Made by a program: the position numbers and the translations under genes. From assembly GCA_965368405.1 (NCBI GenBank), contig CBDUMS010000088.1, positions 1 through 14,646 on the forward strand: a stretch of DNA of 14,646 nt, written 5' to 3'. Below are positions 1 through 5,953 of this stretch, piece after piece. This DNA comes from S012-113 sp965368405 (GTDB lineage: Bacteria > Bacteroidota > Bacteroidia > Cytophagales > Cyclobacteriaceae). The stretch's first letter is position 1. Each line of letters starts with the position of its first letter. Below the pieces are notes generated by a model. The model ran no database searches. It was not told the origin of the DNA and saw only the letters and a list, made by a program, of their open reading frames with translations.

Positions 1-8
1 TGCTCCAT

Positions 9-47
9 AAAAAAAGCACCGTCTGCCTATTCGGCAAACGATGCTTT
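9..47 (-). terminator. Rho-independent terminator of the tRNA gene
   Basis: Read on the minus strand, positions 47-33 and 27-13 form a 15-pair stem with no bulge. It contains three G-U pairs and closes a 5-base loop (32-28). A run of seven T follows (15-9, overlapping the base of the stem). The structure begins 13 bases after the tRNA discriminator base, so it should end the tRNA transcript. There is no T run on the other side, so it is not an obvious bidirectional terminator. Confidence 0.9.
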
Positions 48-60
48 CTGTCCCACTTTG

Positions 61-134
61 TGGGCCCACCTGGGCTCGAACCAGGGACCCCTTGATTATG
101 AGTCAAGTGCTCTAACCAGCTGAGCTATAGGCCC
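61..134 (-). tRNA. tRNA with CAT anticodon, probably tRNA-Ile2 (lysidine type)
   Basis: All four arms can be folded by eye. The acceptor stem is GGGCCTA with TGGGCCC, the D stem GCTC/GAGC, the anticodon stem CTTGA/TCAAG around the loop CTCATAA, and the T stem CCTGG/CCAGG around TTCGAGC. The discriminator is A (position 61) and CCA is not encoded, because the next bases read CAA. A CAT anticodon can mean elongator Met, initiator Met or Ile2. The fully paired 1-72 end argues against an initiator. In E. coli, the lysidine synthetase TilS recognises the consecutive acceptor pairs C4-G69 and C5-G68, both present here, whereas E. coli elongator tRNA-Met has U4 and A5. I therefore favour Ile2, which reads AUA after C34 is changed to lysidine. 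The tRNA call is nearly certain; the isoacceptor call is moderate. Confidence 0.95.
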
Positions 135-137
135 ATT

Positions 138-145
138 CAAAGGTA
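138..145 (-). promoter_or_regulatory. Candidate -7 promoter element of the tRNA gene (TACCTTTG)
   Basis: The minus strand reads TACCTTTG, an exact match to the Bacteroidota -7 consensus TAnnTTTG. It ends 3 bases before the mature tRNA 5' end at 134, so transcription would begin at or next to G1. No TTTG lies at the expected -33 spacing of 19-21 bases. A TATAAT-like string sits a few bases further upstream. Placement is inferred from the consensus only. Confidence 0.45.
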
Positions 146-186
146 TTAATTATACACCTTGAATTTGGGAGTGCAATGTTACATAT

Positions 187-843
187 TTGCGTTCTATTTC
201 ACAAAATAAGCGGGCATTGAAATCGATTTTAGACGGTATCTCCACAATAATTTTTGACCTTGGTGGTGTTGTGCTTGACCTTGACCAGGATAAGACAGCC
301 AACACATTTGCTAAAGCTACAGGTCTAACGATAGAGGAGGTCTATGATATTTTTCTGGGAAGCCCTTGGGCACCAGCTTTCGAATGTGGTAAAATACCCG
401 CATCGGCTTTTCGCGATGAAGTGAGAAAAGCACTAGGACAACAATTATCGGATGCGATGATCGATGAGGCTTGGAACGCTATGCTCGGTAACTTGCCACA
501 AGAACGAATCGAACTGTTGGGCTCACTTCGTTCTAAATACCAGACACTAGTACTGAGTAATACCAATGAAATTCATATTGAGGCATTTGATAAAATAGTT
601 GCATATGCAACTAATGGTAATTCTATCGATCAATACTTCGATAGGGTGCACTATTCGCATCATTTGGGCATGCGCAAACCCAATCCCGACATCTACCAAA
701 AGGTTATTGCCCTACATGAACTGAATCCTGATAAAACTTTGTTTATAGATGACATGGAACCGAATATAGTAGGAGCGAATAATGTTGGTCTTAAAACACT
801 ACATCTTACCAATCAGGATTATTTGTTCGAACTATTTAACTAA
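187..843 (+). CDS. HAD-superfamily phosphatase, YihX-like (subfamily IA)
   Basis: Cytoplasmic HAD hydrolase of about 218 residues. Motif I is FDLGGVVLD with the nucleophile at D24, motif II LSNTN with S124, motif III GMRKP with K164, and motif IV FIDD with D188 and D189. The order, spacing and the phrases LSNTN, LGMRKP and the ending DDxxxNIxGANxxG match E. coli YihX (HAD4), an alpha-glucose-1-phosphate phosphatase. The second Asp of the classic DxD is Gly here, as in YihX, so this is a family trait. The actual substrate cannot be read from sequence. The start is uncertain. TTG at 187 is the earliest in-frame choice, and TTG at 217 would give an N-terminus closer to the usual short leader before motif I. 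The ATG at 176 is out of frame. The stop overlaps the next gene as TAATG, so the two are probably translated together. Confidence 0.88.
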   Translation: MRSISQNKRALKSILDGISTIIFDLGGVVLDLDQDKTANTFAKATGLTIEEVYDIFLGSPWAPAFECGKIPASAFRDEVRKALGQQLSDAMIDEAWNAMLGNLPQERIELLGSLRSKYQTLVLSNTNEIHIEAFDKIVAYATNGNSIDQYFDRVHYSHHLGMRKPNPDIYQKVIALHELNPDKTLFIDDMEPNIVGANNVGLKTLHLTNQDYLFELFN

Positions 844-2096
844 TGGATAAAAACCAGAAAACTCTCCTTATTCAGATAACATTGTTCTTGTTAACGCTGG
901 TGTCTACAACTCTCGCAGGGGCGGAGTGGATCTACGGAGGATCATTCTTTTATAGCAATAACCCCTTGGGTTGGGATGAGTTCTGGGGAGGCCTTCACTT
1001 CTCAATTCCATTTCTACTGATCTTGACCACCCACGAATTTGGTCATTATTTTACGGCACGTTACCATAACGTTAAAGTTAGTTTACCATACTACATGCCT
1101 TTCTGGCTTGGGTTTTTAGGTACATTTTCTATTGGCACTATGGGAGCATTTATTCGCCTGAAGGAGCGAGTTAAATCGTTAAAGAAAACCTTCGATATTG
1201 GAATAGCCGGACCTTTGGCTGGATTTGTTATCGCTCTTTTTGTGATAGCCTACGGGTTTACTCATTTACCACCCAAAACAGACATATTTAATATTCACCC
1301 GGAGTATGAACTTTTTGGAGCAGATTTTGAAAATTATGTATACGATGTTGACACCTTCTTCTTAAAGACTGATATAGCTAAGATTAACCCTAAAGCTGCG
1401 TCCAATTATTCTGCAGATACAATAAGAATAGGTCCCAGTTACCAGCTAGGGGTACATATGGGCTCTAATATGGTGTTTAGCTTCGCAGAACAGTTTCTCG
1501 TGCCTGAAGAAGAGCAAGATCGAATCCCCAACCCGAATGAGATGTTTCATAACCCTTATTTACTGGCTGGATTTTTAGCGCTGCTTTTTACAGCGATTAA
1601 TTTGCTACCTATTGGCCAGCTCGATGGGGGTCATGTAGTCTATGGCTTGTTTGGGAAGAAAAACCATCGAAGAATTGCGCTGGGAAGCTACATTTTATTG
1701 CTCATTTACTCAGGTCTTGGTACCGGTGTGTTTGGGTTGTTCAACCCATTCGACCTCTCCCAGGAAATGGTCGATATCCTGATAGCATTTTTTGCCTATG
1801 CAGCTTTTCTCTACTACCTATTAGGTAAAACCGAGCTAAGTCTACAACAAAAATTAATGATCAGCTTGGGTATAATTGCCATTCAGGAGTTTCTATTATT
1901 AAGTATTCCTGGAATTGAAGGGTACGGTGGTTGGATGTTATTTGCGTTTTTCATTGGCAGATTTCTCGGAGTTTATCACCCAGCCTCTGAGATAGAAGAG
2001 CCTTTAAGTATGAACCGTAAAATACTAGGATGGATTGCCCTCATTGTGTTTATTATCAGCTTTAGCCCGCAGCCACTGGTTATTGTTGGTGCTTAA
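843..2096 (+). CDS. Membrane-embedded M50 metalloprotease (site-2 protease family)
   Basis: 417-residue polytopic membrane protein of the M50 intramembrane zinc protease family, which cuts substrates such as anti-sigma factors within the membrane. The zinc-binding HEFGH is at 64-68, within a hydrophobic segment. The third ligand lies in NLLPIGQLDGGH, with D261. Between them are the family phrases GTMGAFIRLK (98-107) and FDIGIAGPLAGF (117-128). Roughly 90 polar residues (about 142-236) separate the two catalytic membrane regions and probably form a soluble loop. Several more hydrophobic segments follow to the C-terminus (about 280-300, 311-328, 340-356, 363-377 and 394-407). There is no PDZ domain that I can see. 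The ATG at 843 overlaps the stop of the upstream phosphatase gene by one base. The 3' end overlaps the convergent T9SS gene by 4 bases. Family assignment is firm; substrates are unknown. Confidence 0.92.
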   Translation: MDKNQKTLLIQITLFLLTLVSTTLAGAEWIYGGSFFYSNNPLGWDEFWGGLHFSIPFLLILTTHEFGHYFTARYHNVKVSLPYYMPFWLGFLGTFSIGTMGAFIRLKERVKSLKKTFDIGIAGPLAGFVIALFVIAYGFTHLPPKTDIFNIHPEYELFGADFENYVYDVDTFFLKTDIAKINPKAASNYSADTIRIGPSYQLGVHMGSNMVFSFAEQFLVPEEEQDRIPNPNEMFHNPYLLAGFLALLFTAINLLPIGQLDGGHVVYGLFGKKNHRRIALGSYILLLIYSGLGTGVFGLFNPFDLSQEMVDILIAFFAYAAFLYYLLGKTELSLQQKLMISLGIIAIQEFLLLSIPGIEGYGGWMLFAFFIGRFLGVYHPASEIEEPLSMNRKILGWIALIVFIISFSPQPLVIVGA

Positions 2097-3970
2097 TTAG
2101 TAAAAAGTTGCTTGTGTACAATTCGGGTATTGCCAACCTCTAAAATAATAAGTGCAATTGTCGGCATACGATTCGGAAAGAGGAGCAGAGTATTGTCTCC
2201 ATCTTTAGTTAAAGTGTAATCCATGGCCCTACCTTGCAAATCGGTTACAGATATTCGATCGAAACGACCAAGAATATTCACAAAATTAGTGCTTGGGTTG
2301 GGGTAAATATTTACTGGATTGGGTTGGTCTTCTATACTAGATATCAGTTCATCGATAAAGTAGGGCCTTATCATCAAACTTCCTACGATATCATCGTTTT
2401 GGATCCAGTTATTCGCGATCGTGTAATAAATTTTATTCCCGGTATCTGTATTCTTATCTAATCCTACCGCCGTCCATAATCCGTCTGAGGCCCTATTTTC
2501 AAAACCTATGTAGAAGGTGTCTTGAACAAAAATTGATTTGCTGAAATAATATTTACTGAACAGGTTAATATCATCATGTTGAATTGTTGCAATACTAGAT
2601 CCTAGGTACTCTGATTTCACATCGTCGAGATCTTTAAGAACAAAAAGCTCAATGGGGCTTCCCGCCTGATCTCGGCTAATGTTTGCGAAATATATTTCTA
2701 CATGATCGATGTATTGCGGCGTGTTCGTAATAAATTGATAAGCAATTCTACCGCCTTCCTGGTTTATCCCTGCACCGTATTCAGCGGAGCCGTCATCGTA
2801 CGCAAAAAAATCATTTATTGTGATGTAGGTTCTGGCTGTGTCATTAACACGCAAATTAATATGATCGTAAAAAATCGTATCAGCTCCGGCATTGTAAATG
2901 GAGTCAATCAGGTTTTTATCCCCAGTACTTACGGAATACTCGATTTCGAGATAGAGCGAGTCGGCACTTGGGTCGAATGCCGCTGGACTTGGAACCGAGC
3001 TTGGTGCATCGCGGATGTCTTTTTGAAATAATACCAGCTCAATATTATCGGCGATTTTTTGAACTAAGGTATTGTTTAAGGTATCGTTAATTACAGCCGT
3101 ATATTGTACAGGCTGTACATCCTCCTCTAAGGACCGAATTTTAGTTGTACTTGAGGTTAAATTTCTACCTGGATCCATGGCAAACATAAACTCATTAAAA
3201 GGCATTGCGGTGTATTGGCCTAGAATTGAGCTGGGGTAATCTGTAAGCGCTCTATCCAAATAGGAATCGTCGTTCGCTGAACGCCGTTTATCCATATAGA
3301 TATAATCAATATTCCAGTTATCGAACCAGCCGTTTTGGCGACCTATTGCCTGAAACATAAATTGGAATTCAGGATGGAAAAAATCATCTGAATTCGGAAC
3401 ATTGACGAGCTTTTCTGTGAAAATAGTTGGGTCACTTGGAATTATATCATCAGCTAACGGCCACATTTTTTGCCATGAGCCATCTATCTTCTTAAAATAG
3501 AGGATTAGTGAATCTTCTGGTTCGGGTTGGTTGCCAAAGCCTTTAACCTGGAAGAAGAAACTGAGATAAACAGAGCTTCGTAAGCTAACAGGCACCTGCG
3601 ATAAATCAATAAATCGTGATAATAAACTATCTACGGGGCCTGTCGTTCCTTCCGCAGAATACGGATTGCCCGAGGCGTCAACGCCATCGAATGTAACTAC
3701 GTTAAGGGTTGGAGGGACCACTCCATTTCCCGTTCGGGTTAGTAATTGTGTTTGACTCCCCGGCATCCACCAGGCCGTATCTAATTCCCCTTCACTGGTA
3801 GAAAAATCATCCCAAAAGGGTAATAGAATAGGTGTTGTTGATTCTAGCCTCGCAGTAGATGCAGACCGAATAGGAACTGAAGTTTTATGTTGGATTGGCA
3901 ACTGTTTGATCTGAGCTATGGCAGCGTAACCCAAGATCAATAGTGAACAAATCAGTACCCATTTTTTCAT
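2093..3970 (-). CDS. Secreted T9SS type A sorting domain protein of unknown function
   Basis: 625 residues. The N-terminus is a clear Sec signal peptide: KK, then a hydrophobic core, with cleavage near AIAQ at residues 17-20. The C-terminus (about 544-625) is a type A T9SS sorting domain: the linker NIYPNPS (554-560), then a small beta-rich domain with VTDLQGR. The protein is therefore exported to the periplasm and then across the outer membrane by the Por/T9SS machinery. The body is rich in aromatic and beta-forming residues. The first region (about 50-225) looks like a jelly-roll/concanavalin-like fold (FWDDFS near the start, WNIDYIYMD near its end), as seen in many surface adhesins and binding modules. 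I see no catalytic motif. The start ATG lies 5 bases after the stop of the PASTA gene, so the two are almost certainly co-transcribed with ddl. Localisation is firm; function is unknown. Confidence 0.88.
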   Translation of the reverse strand: MKKWVLICSLLILGYAAIAQIKQLPIQHKTSVPIRSASTARLESTTPILLPFWDDFSTSEGELDTAWWMPGSQTQLLTRTGNGVVPPTLNVVTFDGVDASGNPYSAEGTTGPVDSLLSRFIDLSQVPVSLRSSVYLSFFFQVKGFGNQPEPEDSLILYFKKIDGSWQKMWPLADDIIPSDPTIFTEKLVNVPNSDDFFHPEFQFMFQAIGRQNGWFDNWNIDYIYMDKRRSANDDSYLDRALTDYPSSILGQYTAMPFNEFMFAMDPGRNLTSSTTKIRSLEEDVQPVQYTAVINDTLNNTLVQKIADNIELVLFQKDIRDAPSSVPSPAAFDPSADSLYLEIEYSVSTGDKNLIDSIYNAGADTIFYDHINLRVNDTARTYITINDFFAYDDGSAEYGAGINQEGGRIAYQFITNTPQYIDHVEIYFANISRDQAGSPIELFVLKDLDDVKSEYLGSSIATIQHDDINLFSKYYFSKSIFVQDTFYIGFENRASDGLWTAVGLDKNTDTGNKIYYTIANNWIQNDDIVGSLMIRPYFIDELISSIEDQPNPVNIYPNPSTNFVNILGRFDRISVTDLQGRAMDYTLTKDGDNTLLLFPNRMPTIALIILEVGNTRIVHKQLFTN

Positions 3971-3975
3971 ATAAT

Positions 3976-4764
3976 CTACTCCTGCAATAAACTATCCAAA
4001 GGTTCTAGATCCGCGGGGTCTCCAACCCATAAGTCTATACTTCGCCCAACTCTTACCGTGAGGCCTTGCCGAGGGCTTTGTTTTACAACCACAGCAATGC
4101 TAGCGTCGATAGAGTCAGTATTAAAAACGAGCCCTGACTCAAGATTATTACCTCTTATAATAACTTTTGCTTCTGATAAGGGTAATCCTCTTAAATCTGG
4201 CATTTCAAAAAGTCGAATTCCATGACCATCGCCCCGAACAATATCGATTACCGACCCCTTTGGCAATGGAGTATTTGGCTCGATCGATTCACCTTCATAA
4301 AGTTGGTCGATTACATTTCTGAATGGATCAGGTTTTAATAGGATTTTGCCAGGTACTAATTCATAGCTTTTAAGAATAAGCTCCGCATTCTTGAGCGTTT
4401 TATCGATTAGGTCTGGCATCCGTGTGCTTGGAGGATTTACACTGTTTAGTGAAATGTAAATTTTCCGCTTTTCTTTTACTTTACTTCCTGGTTTTGGAAA
4501 CTGACGGGTTACCGTTAATGGCGGATATTCGGCAGCGTAGACAGAATCAACCACCTCGTACCGCAAATCTCTTTCTACTAAAAACTCCTGAAGTTCATCA
4601 ATACTCACGCCTTCCAGATCAGGAACAGTAATTGACTCGCCGTGATTCGTCATTATCGGCAAATTAACATAGAAGAAGGTTACAGTAATAAGTGCACCTA
4701 ATGCTACGGCAATTCCAAGATGCTTTAAGACATCGAGCCAACTATTGAATTTAAGTTTGATCAT
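3976..4764 (-). CDS. Membrane-anchored triple-PASTA protein without kinase domain
   Basis: 262 residues. A short positively charged N-terminus (KLK, K14) is followed by one hydrophobic segment (about 16-35), which should anchor the protein in the inner membrane with the rest in the periplasm. Three PASTA domains follow at about 46-107, 116-178 and 187-248. Each opens with a (V/M)PDL motif (VPDLEGVS, MPDLIDKT, MPDLRGLP) and ends in a hydrophobic strand. PASTA domains are known from penicillin-binding proteins and Ser/Thr kinases, where they bind muropeptides or uncrosslinked peptidoglycan. Neither partner domain is present here. The gene sits 59 bases downstream of ddl, which makes the terminal dipeptide of the peptidoglycan stem, so a role in sensing or organising the cell wall is a reasonable inference. 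The stop is 5 bases before the next gene. I see no Shine-Dalgarno site before the ATG. Confidence 0.92.
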   Translation of the reverse strand: MIKLKFNSWLDVLKHLGIAVALGALITVTFFYVNLPIMTNHGESITVPDLEGVSIDELQEFLVERDLRYEVVDSVYAAEYPPLTVTRQFPKPGSKVKEKRKIYISLNSVNPPSTRMPDLIDKTLKNAELILKSYELVPGKILLKPDPFRNVIDQLYEGESIEPNTPLPKGSVIDIVRGDGHGIRLFEMPDLRGLPLSEAKVIIRGNNLESGLVFNTDSIDASIAVVVKQSPRQGLTVRVGRSIDLWVGDPADLEPLDSLLQE

Positions 4765-4823
4765 TGATAGTGCTTAAGGTTAGTTATAAAATAGCCAATG
4801 AATCCTTAAAAATAGAGATATTC

Positions 4824-5894
4824 TTAAAGCTCAGAATCATAATCTGTTGATATTCTATTTTCTTTTTGAAATCGTTCTATCGCTAAATCCAGCAGCTTCG
4901 TGATTAGTGTTGTATAGTCAATACCTTCATGTTTCATTAACGAAGGATACATGCTAATATTGGTGAAGCCCGGAATTGTATTGATTTCATTGATATATAC
5001 ATCGCCATTATCTTTAACAAAGAGATCGACGCGCGACAGGTCCTTACAATTCAATAATTTATATGCCTGCAAGGAAATCTCTTTAATCCTGGTATGGATA
5101 TCTTCGGGCATGTTGGCAGGGATGGTAATCTTAGCCGAGTCAGCATCTTTGTACTTGGCTACAAAGGAATAGAAATCATAGTTGGTACTAAGTACTACCT
5201 CTCCGGCGACCGAGGCCAGGGCTTTTTCATTACCAAGAATGGCACATTCTACTTCCCTCGCATCGATAAACTCTTCAATTAGTAGTGAGTTGTCGTAACG
5301 AAATGCATCTTCCAGAGCGGTTGTAAATTCAGATTCATTAGAAACTTTCGATACCCCAACAGAAGATCCTAAATTAGCAGGCTTCACGATAAGGGGTAAT
5401 CCTAATTCTGTCTCAACTTCAGAAAATTGTATCGACTCCCAATCGTTTAGATCCAGGCTTATAAATTTAGCTACAGGTAAACCAGCCGAAGCCATTACCC
5501 TTTTTGCCAGCAATTTATCCATGGATGCTGCAGAGCCAAGAACACCAGAGCCAACAAAGGGAATTCTAAAAGATTGTAATAATCCCTGAATAGATCCGTC
5601 TTCGCCATCGGTTCCATGTAATACCGGAAAAACAATATCAGGTATTATTTGTGTGTCTTTACTTATAAACGCAGGATTTTGAGCGTTGAGCTGAAGCGAT
5701 AAAGGCGCACCAGAAGATATGGGCTCATTGAAGTTATTTTGGAGAAACCAGCTTCCTTGTTTACTAATTCCTATCAGGACAACCTCGAATTTATCACGAT
5801 CAATATTATCGAGAATATTTTTTGCGGAAAGCAGAGAAATATCATGTTCTACGGACCTGCCGCCGTAAATTATTGCAACTTTTGTTTTACCCAT
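4824..5894 (-). CDS. ddl: D-alanine--D-alanine ligase
   Basis: Cytoplasmic ATP-grasp enzyme that joins two D-alanines using ATP, giving the D-Ala-D-Ala that MurF adds to the peptidoglycan precursor. From the ATG at 5894 it is 356 residues, normal for the longer (DdlA-like) form. Numbered from that ATG, visible motifs are YGGRSVEHDIS (10-20), HGTDGEDGSIQG (93-104), SMDK (124-127), VKPANLGSSVG (170-180), the IEEFI segment, FVAKY in the omega loop, and INEINTIPG (301-309). The triad that marks D-Ala as second substrate in E. coli DdlB (E15, S150, Y216) corresponds to E16, S177 and Y248. This argues against a D-lactate or D-serine ligase. An in-frame TTG one codon upstream (5897) is a less likely start. 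It is the probable first gene of an operon with the PASTA and T9SS genes. Confidence 0.96.
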   Translation of the reverse strand: MGKTKVAIIYGGRSVEHDISLLSAKNILDNIDRDKFEVVLIGISKQGSWFLQNNFNEPISSGAPLSLQLNAQNPAFISKDTQIIPDIVFPVLHGTDGEDGSIQGLLQSFRIPFVGSGVLGSAASMDKLLAKRVMASAGLPVAKFISLDLNDWESIQFSEVETELGLPLIVKPANLGSSVGVSKVSNESEFTTALEDAFRYDNSLLIEEFIDAREVECAILGNEKALASVAGEVVLSTNYDFYSFVAKYKDADSAKITIPANMPEDIHTRIKEISLQAYKLLNCKDLSRVDLFVKDNGDVYINEINTIPGFTNISMYPSLMKHEGIDYTTLITKLLDLAIERFQKENRISTDYDSEL

Positions 5895-5916
5895 CAATAA
5901 ATATTCTAATTTGCAG

Positions 5917-5924
5917 CAAAGCTA
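5917..5924 (-). promoter_or_regulatory. Candidate -7 promoter element for ddl (TAGCTTTG)
   Basis: The 59-base gap upstream of ddl contains TAGCTTTG on the minus strand, an exact match to the Bacteroidota -7 consensus TAnnTTTG. Its 3' end is 22 bases from the ATG at 5894, which would leave a 5' leader of roughly 18 bases. No TTTG is found 19-21 bases further upstream, so the -33 part is missing or degenerate. It suggests that ddl-PASTA-T9SS starts here and is not simply read through from the M43 gene. Confidence 0.4.
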
Positions 5925-5953
5925 TACCTGCTAAGTCAATTATAATAGTATTC

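Noticed and set aside
176..186. An 11-base string, ATGTTACATAT, occurs here and on the minus strand at 8992-8982, both upstream of a gene with a non-ATG start.
   Set aside because: In a 14.6 kb AT-rich window, tens of shared 11-mers are expected by chance, and spacing to the starts differs. Not a supported operator.
164..189. Possible promoter for the phosphatase gene: TTTG at 164-167 and CATATTTG at 182-189.
   Set aside because: The second box has a mismatch in TAnnTTTG, the spacer is too short (14 bases), and it overlaps the proposed TTG start.
2702..3031. 109-codon open frame on the plus strand inside the T9SS protein gene.
   Set aside because: It lies antisense within a gene with strong protein-level support and resembles no family; a shadow frame.
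4824..5894. Possibility that the ligase is a D-Ala-D-Lac or D-Ala-D-Ser (Van-type) enzyme.
   Set aside because: The E, S, Y triad of D-Ala-D-Ala ligases is intact, the omega loop has FVAKY, and there are no vanH or vanX neighbours.
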